Shown here one piece after another: positions 25,130-37,800 of a stretch of 64,000 bases of DNA. Source of the DNA: Hofstenia miamia (taxonomy: Eukaryota; Xenacoelomorpha; Acoela). Position numbers and translations under genes: made by a program. The notes beneath the pieces are model-generated. The model made no database searches, was not told the origin of the DNA, and saw only the letters and a list, made by a program, of their open reading frames with translations. Positions within the stretch are counted from its first letter, which is position 1; each line of letters starts with the position of its first letter. The stretch is taken from contig SCFE01000043.1 of assembly GCA_004352715.1 (NCBI GenBank), positions 1,587,978-1,651,977 on the forward strand. Reading direction: 5' to 3'.

Positions 25130-28075
25130 AATGAAACATGTTTTGATCAGGAAAGTGATTACATCAAAATCGCGGACATTTGGGAGGCAGCTCTTTACAT
25201 TCTACTTTTCACACATGATACCTTAAAATATAGTCCGTGCTATAAATAAAAAACTGGGACCACGAATTTTAGTTTTCGAGATAATTGCTAAAAATGAATT
25301 AGATTATTAGATTAAAATATGCTAAAAATAATTTAGTAATTGAAATTACTTACCTCCATCGTAGTTCCTGCGTTTAATGCATAGATTTTTTTAAAATTAA
25401 CTAAATAAATCACTTAAAAGTAATTGCTATTATTAATATGGGAGAAAAACTTAATGAAAATGAGCCTGTCAAAAATGACTATAGCACAGTTTCAGAAGCT
25501 ATGTCTAAGAAATTAATTAAAAATTTAATTGAACTAAAGTCCCAATTTTACTACACAGCATTCTTATGTTAAGTAATAATTTGAACTGATTTTTTGTCTC
25601 AGGGTGTAACATAAGTTAACCAATAATATTGGACTGGATTCATACAATTATTCGTATTGGAATATTTCATTGTACTCTACATTTTGTTTATCACACGGTA
25701 ACTGTTCTTAATCAACAATTTTTGTAATAGGAAAATATGTGATTGAACAACAATGATTAACTTTCGAATTGAATTGTTCTTACATACATCTTTTCACAAT
25801 CCATGGAAAATCCTGATATGGAAGAAAAACGGAATCCAACCATATTATTGATCCGGATCAGGATCATTTTTCAGGTAAAGTAGGATCACTTCGAGGCTTT
25901 TTGAGACTAATTTTACCTGGTTTTTGCCGAAAAAATTTTGGTGGCAGTGGATGCATCCCGCGATCCATGCAATGCGGTGACATTTTTGGACCCACAATCT
26001 CCACCACACCACAAAAAATGTGTTCAAATATACACCATAATTCCCATGCCAAAACACATGAATAAAATTTTGCTCCACGAATCCCAACAGCAATTTTTTT
26101 TACAGAACTGCTAAATATTTCAATGCAAGGCATTTGTACTCACTGAGGATTGCATGCAAGTTTTAATATGTATTAATATAATTAAAAATATAATAAAATT
26201 TTTCAACTTCATCACTATCTTCATCATAGCCATGTTCTGTAAAATCATTTTTTAAAGTCTATGATTTGATCATTTTTAGTATTATTGAGGCTAGTTACAA
26301 AAGATTTTTCGCTCAAATTCCCACATAAGCTATACTTTCATCGCAATTCCACGGCAAGCCTTAAATTTTAAGATAGTTGCATGCAACAAGTCTACGCCAA
26401 TCAAAAGAATTCCTTTTAAACATTAATCTAGATATTTTGAAAAATTATGTTTTCAAACTTTATTCATTTGCCTTTGGATTGTATTACATTTCCACATCTA
26501 TATTACAAGGTCTGTGAAATTATAAAAGATAAATTTATAAAACTTACAGTGTGAACGCCATGTGATTATTTGAACATCAGTAAACTTATAACCAGTATAG
26601 AAAGCAATATTGTAAATTAATTCATCAGAGTTCTCTATGTATTTATCTTCAAGTTTAAATAGCTGCTCCAGTTTCCGTCTTCATAAAAGAACTTATTGAG
26701 CAAGTGAAGCAATGATCAAAAGACATTAATTTTCAAATTATGAAGTTCTGAATTATACTCCATGGTAGCGTTTTACAACATATTCCAATCGGCCACCTTT
26801 CGGTAAACGTTTTCTGCTCAATACTTGCAATCACTTTGATTGTAAAATCTTTTGTTACTATATAAATTGAAATTTTTATATTTTTCTATTAATATTTTAA
26901 GTTATTGATGAAATTAATATAATTGAATACACTTTTTGCATTTTACTTTTTATTGAAGTTGCTACAAAGCAATTTTAGCAGCCTCAAAGCTTATGGACAT
27001 TAAATTAACATTTAATATATTCAAATTAAGTGCAATATATAATTCCTATTGTTTAATAAACGTTTTGAGTAAATATATTACATAAAAGCAGCGTGGAAAT
27101 ATCTTTCATCAAGGAATAACGAAATGTTTAATAATTGAAGGACTTAAGGAAATTCTTTTAACTAAGTATAAATATGCTTAATATTTTCAATTGACTGGAC
27201 TTTACTTTCCTATTTAACATTCTAGACTATGAGTTTAAGCTAATTATTTGGTTAGGGGAAAGTACACATTAAAAATAAACAATTTCCACCTTTTTCACGT
27301 AGATTCATCAACATCTACTTCTTCTATTTGAGCCTAAGTTATAGGTTCTCAAAAGCTCATTCGTATATATACATCTAGCCTATCTATATATCATCGTTGC
27401 ATTCCATGTTTCGCACTTAAACTGTCTAAGAAATTTTGAAATTGTATATTTTAACGCCAATAACTCATGAGCTAATAAAATTATTCGAAATTTGAAAGCA
27501 CTAGAGGATAGGGGATTGCGTTCTCTTTTATTTTCGTTATTGGACTAGGCATTTAGCAACGCAATCCCAGATTTCGGGTTTGGGTAGTCTATCTACATAC
27601 GAAGAACAGTTAAGTTTAGTTGTTGCTATCATGGGACTTCGACATATAATTAAAAGAACATTAGGAATGGTGAAGATTTAAAACTGTTTTAAGGAATTGG
27701 AATTTTCATTGAAAGATAGTGAACGTTTTCAAGAGAAATACCTACCGATTAGTACACATTTTCAACTCAAGTTCGAACACGTTCACCACCAATAGATGTG
27801 TCAATCTCAGGCATTTAGAAAATTTCTTGCAAATGTGGAAAATGGCTTGTTTTTTAATAAACATAGACAGTTTAAGGTTAATTATGGTAATACATAAATA
27901 TAAAAATTAAAAATATAATAAGATTCAAAAGCAATTTTTCGCTACAAGAAAAAGGTACAAAAAACTATAAACTACAAAACTACAAAAAGCTATTTACAAA
28001 AAATAATAAATATATACAATATTAAAATGTGTGTGTGCATTTTATACAAAATTTTCAAATGAATTTAGTGTATTA
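25130..28075. other. AT-rich stretch, nothing firmly recognised
   Basis: Mostly AT-rich non-coding DNA. A slightly G+C- and CpG-richer patch at about 25845-26135 carries two overlapping minus-strand open frames of 82 and 89 codons, neither with a domain I recognise. Confidence 0.5.
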
Positions 28076-28079
28076 TTGT

Positions 28080-30160
28080 TGTTAAGTAGGCATTGTCTAT
28101 TAAAGAGGAATGTTCGCAATTTTTCAGAATTTCTTGTAATTTTTTTCGAAATTAATTTCTCTATTTAAGTTATTCCATAATTTAGTTGCTGTGTGGTGAA
28201 AACTATTAAAATATTTATCCACGCATAAAAATGCCTGAGACCGTTCATTTAATTTAATATAGTGTTTTAAAAACGAATTGCGGCTTGACCAAATTTGAAT
28301 TTAAATAATATTGATAATATGTGCATTTGAATTTGATAATAAGGAGATAGTATTTTATATTTTAATCGGTAATCAGATGCATTGTCATGTTTTTGTGCCA
28401 AATTGAGTATTTTAAGGGACCAATTAAAAGTTTTAGACGGGAGGATGCGATGTTTTGAATCTGTATTTGTAAAGAGGAATGGCAATATTGAAAGTGTGAA
28501 AGGCAGAGTGCATTTATTAATTATTTGTGGTACGCATTTGAAATATTTCTGAGATGATAAAGATACCTAACTCCAGAAGCCATTTATATCAGTACTTATA
28601 AGACATGTATCATCTGCGTATTGATAAATTTTACTGTTTTTTACCTGTTGAGTTATGTCATTAATATAGATTGCAAATAGAATAGGTTCGAGAACTGTGC
28701 CCTGTGGAACCCCATGGTCCGTCATAATATATTTTGATTTTTTACCATTAATGTAGAATCAGGGGATGAAACTAGAACAGCACTGAGGAACTTAGTGTCA
28801 CGGCAAAAGATTGCAATAGTGACCATCTTGTAGCGGCCCTGATTCTTGCGATAAGTAAACAAGTAGAAAGCATCAATAATTCATTCAAGTAACTAGTAAC
28901 TGTTTATACAGAAAACATTCAGGATGACCAATTCATACGGCGTCACGCCGGAGCGATGGCAGAAATGAGAAGTTCACAACTCGTCTGAAAAGGTGTTACT
29001 CTGTTTGTCTCACGTTTTAATTTCTAGCTCAATATACCATCTCTGTTTTTTTCTTATTTCTCAGCTCATGTAATAATAGCATGTAATTACCATGCATTCG
29101 TGCTAGTCAACGGCATAATATCATCACAGTGTAAGTTATTATAGGTGTCTTTGAATTTGAAATCGAATGAGAGGGTTTATTATTTCTACACATACCCATA
29201 TACCTAACCTAATGCGGTCCACGATCTGGGCTGCCTTTGTCAAGGAACAAGTCGTCGTCCCAGGATCAAAGGAGTAACTCCCAAATTGTCGCTGGAAACT
29301 TAAGCAGTTATAATAACCATTGGGTTAGAAAAAAACTACAAAAACAGTAAAGAGAGAGTGAATGCAGTTTCAGTAACAAGGAATACATTGCAACATCTCA
29401 CCCATGGTTTCCTCGCATTTATACAAAATAAAAAATAATTACCTGGCCTTTGTTTACAAATTCAAACATTCAATTTCCCTCGCAAAGTTAATTGGGCAAT
29501 TACGCGTAAGCACCATTCGAGGGGAAAATTATTATTAGATCATAAAACTGCTCTCGAAAATCCTTAACTAATTTTTTGTGTCATAATAACGTCACCACGA
29601 TCAAAGTATAACAAAATTTAGCCAAATAAAAATTAGAAAAATTAAAATTTTCACCCGAGTCTCCGAGTGACTACATTAAGTATAACTCTTTGCAGTCGAT
29701 TTTTAAGGAAAGTCATTATTAAATTAACAGATTTGTTATCAAAGTTATAATATATTAATTTGTCCCTTAATATGTCAAAATTCATTGAGTTAAAAGCTTT
29801 GCTCAAATCAAGGAGTGCAACACAACTACATTTGTTTAGGGTTAAATTAGATTTTATTTGTTCTGATATTGATAAAATGGCATCTTGAGTCCTATAACCA
29901 TTACAAAAACCAAATTGTTTGTTTGAAAGAATATTTTCAGATATCAAATATGCATTTATTTGATTATTTAATAATTTTTCAAATAGTTTACTAAAGGGAT
30001 GGCCAATGCAAATGGGCCTATAATTTTGTGCATTTAAAGGGTCGCCTTTTTATATATAGGGCTTATGTCAGATTTCTTAAATATATCCGGGAATTCATTA
30101 TCAATAATGCATTGGTTAAATGCCAATAGTAGATGTTCACTAAAGATATGAAATGACGTT
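28080..30160 (-). pseudogene. LINE reverse transcriptase (CR1/Jockey type), split by a 0.92-kb insertion
   Basis: On the minus strand, from right to left, an NYRPI-type motif lies near 30000-30030. NKQFGFCNGYRTQDAI and motif A ALLDLSKAFNSM (about 29790-29812) follow. After a 0.92-kb insertion, [13 protein letters not shown] (about 28690-28712) and catalytic YADDT (about 28608-28622) appear. The palm-to-thumb part is deleted just after that, and a C-terminal segment with KLWNNLN and INFEKNYKKF (28080-28260) resumes in another frame. The mode of action would be target-primed reverse transcription. Stops, frameshifts, the deletion and the insertion all make it non-functional. Endonuclease and ORF1 parts of what looks like the same element lie upstream (30.8-32.5 kb). 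Confidence 0.88.
28752..29675. mobile_element. Insertion of about 924 bp, probable solo LTR (TGTAG...CTACA)
   Basis: The insertion splits the LINE RT reading between QRVILN and GKKSKY. Removing it with one target duplicate restores an uninterrupted frame. Its ends are TGTAG (28752) and CTACA (29671-29675), the inverted termini typical of LTRs. It is flanked by TTAA on both sides (28748-28751 and 29676-29679); CATTAA is shared if the terminal CA is counted. The interior has an AATAAA-like word (about 29426) and no transposase or gag/pol frame. A solo LTR fits best. A TTAA-targeting DNA transposon derivative is the alternative. Confidence 0.65.
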
Positions 30161-30736
30161 TAAGAATAAAGATTGGAAGATTATAGGATGCGTTGATTTA
30201 TTTGTGTCTAAAGTTTTTATTATGGTTTCTAGTTCATTTGCATTTATGAATCTAAAAGAAAAGTATGTTTTTTCTGGGAATTTATTAATATTTTTTTACC
30301 TCTTATATTGGGGACGATTGAAATTGCCAAGTTCCTTAAATGTTGTATTTTGATGGTCTATTATTCTTGTTTTTTCTGTTGTAGTTGTGTTATCAATACT
30401 TTATTCATTAATATCAGTGGAAATTCCTATACTATTTCCCAAAATTTTATCAATATATCGCCATTTTTCGTTTGTATTAGTTAGTTTATTGAAGAATCTT
30501 TTTTATTTCTTAATTGTTTAATTACCCTCTTTAGTTCATGGATGTCACTATCATCAGCATTTGATAAAGCAAACTTGCGCACTTTTAATTTTACTTTGTG
30601 GTACTTAATTGGCGCTGCTTTATTAACAGCATTGCAAATTTATTTTGAAATATAGTTATTCATGCAAGATCCAGATTTTAATGTGTATATATAGTTGAAT
30701 GATATGTTTTTCAAAAGTGTTTCTATTATTTCGTCT

Positions 30737-31036
30737 GAATAATTTAGATAATCTCTTGTGTAAATTATTTTAAATTTATTGACTTTTACTTATATATGTG
30801 CAGAGAGCATGGTCACTGAATGATTCAAACATTNGCGAGGATGGAAGAATCCTTTTAAGACGAAAGTGATATGAGCAATTCCTTGACGAGATAAGTGGAT
30901 TCCATCATGGGCAATCAGGTTGGAGTTGATACTTTGTGNGAATAATTTAGATAATCTCTTGTGTAAATTATTTTAAATTTATTGACTTTTACTTATATAT
31001 GTGCAGAGAGCATGGTCACTGAATGATTCAAACATT
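30737..31036. repeat. Duplicated segment and misplaced insert bounded by single Ns (likely assembly artefact)
   Basis: The segment 30737-30833 (97 bp) is repeated exactly at 30940-31036. Between them, 30835-30938 (104 bp) is an exact copy of 31872-31975, and a single N sits at each junction (30834 and 30939). Identity this perfect inside an otherwise decayed LINE, together with the Ns, points to a gap-filling or contig-joining error rather than biology. Confidence 0.85.
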
Positions 31037-31560
31037 AAGGATTTAAAAAATAAGTCTGAATTTGTTAGGAAGTAATCAATTAAATTGTTATCTCATGTAG
31101 GACAGTCAGTATTTACACAATGAAAATTGTATGTTGCGCAAAATTCTTTTAATGATTGTTTTTCAAGATTATTAAAACAAATTTATATTAAAGTCACCAA
31201 ATATATTTATAGAATAGTAGAGATCACTTATTTCGGAAATTTCATTTGCCTTACATTTTAAATAGTCAATATGATAATTCTTATTGGGATTGTATATGAT
31301 ATTAATCAGTTCTTTATGGCATTTACTTTCAAATGGTATAATTTCTATCCACAGTTATTCAAATATATCGTGTTTTAATTCATATTCTAATTTACATACC
31401 AGTTTTAAATATTTGGGAGCTAAAATCATGAGCCCGCAAACTTTACCTAATCGGTTTTTTTGAAAATGTCATAATTATGTAGTAGTTTTTTAGATTATTT
31501 TCTATTTGCGATTCTTCTAGAATTGGTCCTGGGTTGAGTTTAATATCTCCTGAAAGAAGT
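31003..31560 (-). pseudogene. LINE apurinic-like endonuclease domain remnant
   Basis: Minus-strand readings contain YNPNKNYHIDYLK, IFGDFN (about 31187-31205, the conserved GDxN motif) and ESFSDHALC (about 31003-31029, the terminal SDH motif) in the order expected for an APE-type LINE endonuclease. This enzyme nicks target DNA to prime reverse transcription. The frames are interrupted by stops. It sits upstream of the RT at 28.1-30.2 kb and downstream of an ORF1-like segment, so all three are probably one element, with the join distorted by the artefact at 30.74-31.04 kb. Confidence 0.75.
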
Positions 31561-31839
31561 TAGTAATCTTATGGAATAAAAATAGTTATTGAGGTGATTA
31601 AGAAGAAGGGTACTGAATTTAACTGTATTGGCATAATATATTAAATGGGGATGCTTTGAATCATGTTGATGTGGATTTATATAATATAGAGGTAAATTTT
31701 ATAGCATTACATAGATAACTAAATAATATATAATAAAATTTACCTTTTTTCTGTACATGTTCATGATAATTCCGATGAAGGAGGCAGCGGAAGAAGAGTT
31801 CAACAATTTGAAAAATTGGCAGCTTTTAGATAGGTGACA

Positions 31840-32470
31840 TTTGGAATTCAAAATGAGGAGTAAGAAATTGGGCGAGGATGGAAGAATCCTTTTAAGACGA
31901 AAGTGATATGAGCAATTCCTTGACGAGATAAGTGGATTCCATCATGGGCAATCAGGTTGGAGTTGATACTTTGTGGTGAATTCCGAAAGCTTTTGAAGAC
32001 TGGAATAACATTGAATTTATTAGTAAAGAGACGTGATAAGGCTTCATTAAATCTAGTGATGACATGATTGTTCTGTAGAGCAGAATGTTTACAGACTGGA
32101 GTAATTTCTAGGAAATATATGAACCATGGAGTGAATTTTCAATGGATTAAAGATACAAAATGATTGATGTTCTGTTGAAATTGTTTGATGTCAGTAGATT
32201 TGAGTGCATCAATGAGGCCTGTATTTATGAAGACGGAGTTGATGTGCGTTGTAGGATGATTCTGGATCTTCTGAGAGAGTTGATGAGAGTTGTGACCAGG
32301 ATATGAGTGAATTGTTGTTGTTTGATTTGAAAAATCATTGTGAGAATGGACATACTTCAAAATACTGTTTCCAATTATGAGAGAGGCAGTTCCAGGCTTG
32401 ATAGATTTTACAGATAAACGAGGCTTGAGATGAGTGTGTTGTTGACGGAAATTTTGAGGTTGAGGTGAGT
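31840..32470 (-). pseudogene. LINE ORF1 with SGNH/esterase-like domain
   Basis: The minus strand carries LIIGNSILKYV (about 32350-32382), a block I-like segment with the nucleophile Ser in GNS. HSYPGHNSHQL and VFINTGLIDAL follow, the latter a degenerate form of the GxND block. AHDGIHLSRQG (about 31919-31950) supplies the DxxH-like Asp and His. These blocks in this order match the esterase-like ORF1 of CR1-type LINEs. An open frame covers 32139-32360; the distal part is in another frame. It lies directly upstream of the endonuclease of the same strand. Its job in the element is not established; RNA or membrane association has been proposed for the family. Confidence 0.65.
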
Positions 32471-32852
32471 GATTTCCTAGATGATATCATCTGAAAGATT
32501 CATATTGATGAGGAGAAGACTAAGGCGATCTGGGGTTTTTTACTTTAAGAGAAGTGTATGATGGAGTTTCTTCTGAGAATGGTGAATGAGTAGGACTGAT
32601 GTAGAACTGAGAGAGTTTTTGAAAAAGAGCTGGAGAGCTTCAGTGACATTTTCTTTATTAAGACAAGAGAAGATGAAGCAGCGTTTTCATTTTATCTTTT
32701 ATAAAAGCAGTTGCCACATCCAGGAACATAGCACCAGCAAAGATGTTTGAAATGATTGCTTCACAGAGTGAAAGTGAGACCTGACTGTCTCCAGTGAGAT
32801 ATGACATAATGAAATAATGACATAATAATGGTAAAAAATAATAATAATAATA

Positions 32853-32930
32853 ATGGGCCTTAGTGGCCAAGGGGTAAAAGGCTACACAGGGACTGCAAAG
32901 ACCTGGGTTCAAGCCTGAACCCCGACCCTA
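32853..32930 (+). mobile_element. tRNA-derived SINE head (pol III promoter boxes)
   Basis: An A-box-like TAGTGGCCAAGGGGTA (about 32860-32876) is followed about 35 bases later by a B box GGTTCAAGCCT (about 32912-32922), then a CCCC-rich acceptor-side strand. This is the spacing of an RNA polymerase III tRNA promoter, but the cloverleaf is incomplete, so it is a SINE-like head rather than a tRNA gene. An (AAT)n tract precedes it (32837-32853), and the R4-like LINE follows on the same strand. Confidence 0.55.
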
Positions 32931-33059
32931 CCTTCAATGAAAGTGTAATGAATAGAAAGGGCCCTCAGTCTCCAGCAGGTCTTAAATGGTCAGAGGGTGC
33001 GAAGAATCTCTGGTCAACAGGCAGACTCCACAATCAGGAGTGTGGATTTGAGAAGTGGC

Positions 33060-34745
33060 AGTATAGGATCCACACAGACCAATGCACAATGGCACAAGTG
33101 GACAGATGAGCAGAACAGGATAGCATTGGAGTGTTACTGAAAAAGCAGACCAGATGAGAGTGGTTATAGGAAGAGAATGTTGGAAGAATGGAAAAAAGAA
33201 GAAACAGGATTAGAAGTTACAGAGCAGAGGATTGCAGGTCAGGAAAAAGAAGAGCTGAACAGACAAAGCAAAACGAAAATAAAATGGCAGATGTAATAGC
33301 AGAAGTAGTGGTAGAAACAGCAGAAACTGCAGCTGTAGAAACAGAGGCAGCAATCAAGGAAAGGATGAAGAAAGAAATAGAAGACAGAAGTAGGTTGCAA
33401 GTACCAAGAGGCATTAAGAGAAGCAAGTTAGCAGTAGAAACAGCAAAGGTTAACAAAGTATTAGAAAGGATAGATGCTAAGAGTGTAACAGAGATAAACA
33501 GGTTATTGTATGCAGGTGTATGAGAGGTGCTGAAGAATGTAGACATGGGCATGAACAAGAAAAGACGACAAGAAGATAAGGGAGACAGAAAGCCAGCATG
33601 GGAGAGAAGAATTCAGAATAAAGTAGCAAAGATTAGGCAGCAATTAGGGAAGATCAGGACAAGTAAGGTGATACAGCACAAGTGCAGGGTAGGTAATGGC
33701 AAGACTACTGAAACTGCAAGAGAAGAGCTTAAGCAGAGATTAGTTGCAGAAGCTGAGAAAATTAGAAAATATAGGGCAAGGGCAAAGCAGGCAAAGGACA
33801 ATATGAAGTTTGAGACCCAAGAAGGAAGATTCTACGGAGAACTAGATGCAAGAGAAAAGGCTACAGCTAGAGTAGGCAAGGATGCAGTAAGGTTCTGGGA
33901 GAATATATGGAGAAGTGCAGGACCAGAGATAGAGAATGAGCAGATGCAGAATGAATTCAGGCAAGAAGAAAAAGTAATCACAACTGCAAGAACATATCTG
34001 CCAACAACTTGGAAATTGCAAACATCTGTGATTTCAAGTAAACTGCCATGTTACTTAGAACAGAACAGGTTGATACCATAGAAGCAGAAGGGATGTAGGA
34101 CAAAGATGAGAGGATGCAAAGATCAGTTGTTGATAGACCAGGCAGTGGTGGAGAATTGCTGAAGAAGGAATACAAACTTAGCAATGGCATGGATAGACTA
34201 CAGGAAGGCCTATGACAGCATATCACATAGGTGGGTATTGAGGATGTTAGAGGCCAATGGAGTTTACGTGAGGCATATTCCAGGGAGACAGCTTAGCACC
34301 TCTACTGTTTGTAGTTAGCTAAATCCCCATCACAGAAAAGTTAAAGGAGACAGGTATAGGGTATAAGTTGGAGAAGAATGGTAGAGCAGCAAGTCACTTG
34401 TGGTACATGGACAACCTGAAGATGTATGCTAGTTCAAGGAAAATGTTGCAGAAGCAAGTGGAGACATTGGACAAGACAAGCACAGATTCTGGGTTGGATT
34501 TGGATTAGGAAAGTGTGCCACAGTGACAATGACCAGAAACATGCGCATAGATGGAGATGGTTTGAGGACAAGTAGTGGGGATAAGATTGAGGAAGTCAGA
34601 GAGGGGTACAAGTACTTAGGTGTGATAGAGAAAGATAGAACAGATCATGGGGAAATGAGGACGAGGTAAAGAAAAGAATACAAGAGGAGAGTAAGGAAGG
34701 TACTACAGAAGTCAGCATTGAATAGGCAGAATAGTATAAAAGCAA
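33060..34745 (+). pseudogene. R4/Dong-type LINE (RT), degenerate
   Basis: The plus-strand reading begins WTDEQNRIALECY, then SGYRKRMLEEW and TEQRIAGQ, the conserved N-terminus of R4/Dong-like ORFs. It continues with VTEINRLLYAG, PAWERRIQNKV and NLAMAWIDYRKAYDSISHRW (motif A, about 34180-34225). GIFQGDSLAPLLF (about 34271-34312), ASHLWYMDNLKMYA (about 34390-34430) and a YKYLGVIEKD end (about 34608) follow. An in-frame TGA (33521-33523) and TAG (34079-34081) interrupt a frame open from 33188. There are further frameshifts, and a deletion sits between motif A and the GDSL block. The catalytic YMDD reads YMDN, so the second Asp is lost. The C-terminal restriction-like endonuclease is absent; the copy ends in (AAT)/(ATC) repeats. 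It is CpG-poor like the DNA downstream. Confidence 0.85.
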
Positions 34746-34776
34746 TTAATAATAATCATAATCATCATCATCATAA
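34741..34776. repeat. (AAT)/(ATC)n trinucleotide repeat at the LINE 3' edge
   Basis: aataataatcataatcatcatcatcat directly after the last readable RT codons. It may be the 3' tail of the truncated R4-like element. Confidence 0.85.
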
Positions 34777-34861
34777 ACAATACTAGTAGTAGAAATGTTT
34801 ATACATATTAAGTTCAGTATTAAATTTGCACTGAATGAAGCTCTAGACTTTCAGTCAGGAC

Positions 34862-37800
34862 GTGATTTTGTATAATAGGGAATGCAGAAGGGACAATATT
34901 GGGTCCTTGAGATGCTTCCAAAGAAATAATCAGAGGAAGACAATAATATTTTTCAAGTGGCTCCCCTATGTAATAAATTTGCACATAGCTTTGAAATGGA
35001 ATTCAATCACTATTGGCTGCTATGGAAGTATGGTACTCTGTCAGCTGTCTGGATTTAATTTCAGTCTTTGCATAGAATGGTGGTGGGATAGCAATGGGTC
35101 CCACAAGCCCTTTTCTCCATACCATTGTCATATTGAGATCAATGCAATACAATGATATTTTCTTTTAAAATAACAAAATATTCTGTGTTTTGCAAAATAT
35201 TGTCATATCACAACATAGTAGAAAATCTTTATCAAAATATTGTCTATATGCCCTGAGATCTGCTAAATGTGCATAATTTCTGTTTTTATTAGCTATTTTA
35301 GTCACACAAAATGGATTAATTAGTGCATGCTCTAGAATTATCTCACCCAAAATGATATGTTTGCAAGTAGTAAATAGCAGAGCCACTAAACACTGCATAT
35401 CTACCAATATTATGTTGACATAAATAATTTCCTATATGACTGCACATCAATGCTAATTCATTTTATTTGAAAAAGTGTTTGATAGTGATAACACATCTGT
35501 ACTGAAACAGACTACATTACTGAAACACTGTTTTCAAGAATAACAAAGTTACTTCATTGTAAAACTTGGTTAAATATATTATTGCTGTGAAAGATATAGA
35601 AATTCATTGAAAGTAGCAGCATGCATACATGGGATTGGTTAGATGACTTTTCATCAATTAATTAACTTGCAAATTATGCTCTTCTTTAAGATTTTGTCAC
35701 TAACTTTATTTCACTGATGTAGTTTGTTCAAAGGGATCTCCTGCTGACATGTCAATTGAGAATTTAATGTTAAATTCTCCAAGTTCTAGAAGCAAAACAA
35801 TCTGGGTTAACAGTGGAAAGTATGCAAAGGTGTTTTTAGTTAAAGATTAAGAAAATTCTTGGAGGGCAAGTTTTTGCAAGATGAAGTGTTTGTCTATTGA
35901 CTTAAACTGTAACCAGCAGAAAATTGTCCTCACATGCGACACTAACAACTTCAAAAATAATATATTGTAAATGTTGAATGATGTAACATTGGTGCTGGTT
36001 GTTAGTATTAGCCAGTCTAGTGTTTTCAGGTTTCTGTAAATATGTTGATAATGACTTTGTATATAATACCAATTAGTTATTGTAAATAGAGAACAGTTTA
36101 GAGAGCAGAGAGCAGTTTTACAGCGTTGAATGGTAAAATGAGAATGTATAATCCCAATTTTTTTGTAATATTACAATTGAATTTGAATTAAAGACCATAA
36201 TTGTTTGTTAGTTTACTAACACTATGAAAAATAAAAGACAATAACAGCAACACATCACTAGTTGTGCATTTGATTTTTCTATTTGAGTGTGTAGATTATA
36301 TTTATAATTTCTAGCATACCCAACATAAATCTAGCCAACCAAAAATTTTTTGGCAAAGTTCACATTGCATTGGAATATTTCATTTTTTAAGGTACCTGAT
36401 GGGAATTTATCACATAGAGAATTTTCTTAGCTCAGAGTTCTCAAGGATGAGATCCCCAAATACTGTAAAATTTAGAGTCAAATATATTCAGTTAAAAGAT
36501 ATATGTTTCCTGAGCTATTAGCCTTCTGTGGTTACAGAGAAGTAATTCATAAAAATATAAATGGTTTTGTTTTGCTAAATATATAATTCAATGATTTTTA
36601 TCACATAGTTTTGGAGTCTAAACAATTTTAGATCAAGATCTTCAAAAGTTGGAACAGTGGCAAACAGAATAAAAGAAGATTTATGGATTCATCTGTAAAA
36701 AGAATTTTTGAGCTATGTATACACATTTTGCTAGCATCATTTTATGAAAATTGACATTTTCATGAAAATTTGCACTATTTTTGGCCTATCTAGCTATCAC
36801 ATAGGCAAACTCTTACAAGCAATAGCTTAGGAAATGGCTTGATTAAGAGGGGAGGCATGGAGGACCCACCTTAATTAAACATGGGTATGGAAGTGGAAAT
36901 GCCTCATCATTGCAATTTATTGATGAGGCAATAGGTAGCCAAAATTTTTATTCTTCAAAGCAAAATCAAGTCTGACTATCCAAAAAAGTAATAACAACTA
37001 AAACTTTGAAGCAAACCTATTTTATGTTTTAGTTCAATGGAAGATGACTTCTTCAAACCTATTAAATATGTAGTATTGGCAAATACACATAAAAATGGAC
37101 ATAAATGTGTTTGTATGCACAAGATAGTGAGCAGAAATATTTTTTTTGTGACTGAAATCTCATAAGATTGTTTGTTTTATTGAAAACCTAATTATACCTC
37201 CAGAAAATTTTAACAAGTTCTTTAAGAAAAACCCCTTATACTATTTTAAGGCTTTGAATGCAAGAGTAAACAATGAAAAATATTAATAAAATTATTGCAA
37301 TTTTAGCTTTGTACATTATCATTTTAGTAGTTTTGATGGCTCCTTCCATAGTTGTACTCTAGCAAAACTGAGCACCTAAATCATTGTTAATTAATTAATA
37401 GCAACAAAATATATTCTAAGCTATAACACTAATCCAATCTGAATTGTTATAACATGTACTATGTATTGTGACAACTTATACCATGGTTGCAGTATGCTGC
37501 CACAAATAAGTAATAATTTTTAATGTTGTAGCAATATACTTGAAAATTGAATTCTTGTTGCAGAATAAATAGGCAAGATTTTGTGAACAAAATTATTAAG
37601 TCATTTAAATTCAGAATACTATTGGTATTTAAGATTGGGAGACCTGATGTCAGTGTCAACTATTGACATATTGAAATGGTCTAAGCTAACTACCTCATAT
37701 TCTTCACAGAAGTTTAAATCCTCAATTACTTCAGATGAATTTGAAGCAAACACATCATGAAACTTCAATTTTTCCCTGTAAATTTCTTGTAGTACACCAT

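Noticed and set aside
25845-26133. Overlapping minus-strand frames of 82 and 89 codons as a gene
   Set aside because: The two overlap in different frames, neither shows a domain, and composition gives no preference between them.
32853-32930. Functional tRNA gene
   Set aside because: A and B boxes are present, but a full cloverleaf with anticodon arm and acceptor stem cannot be folded, so it is called a SINE head.
33217-33558. Minus-strand frames of 60-113 codons across 33.2-34.6 kb
   Set aside because: Shadows of the plus-strand R4-like LINE. Their Ser/Leu/Thr-rich composition is the complement of the purine-rich coding strand.
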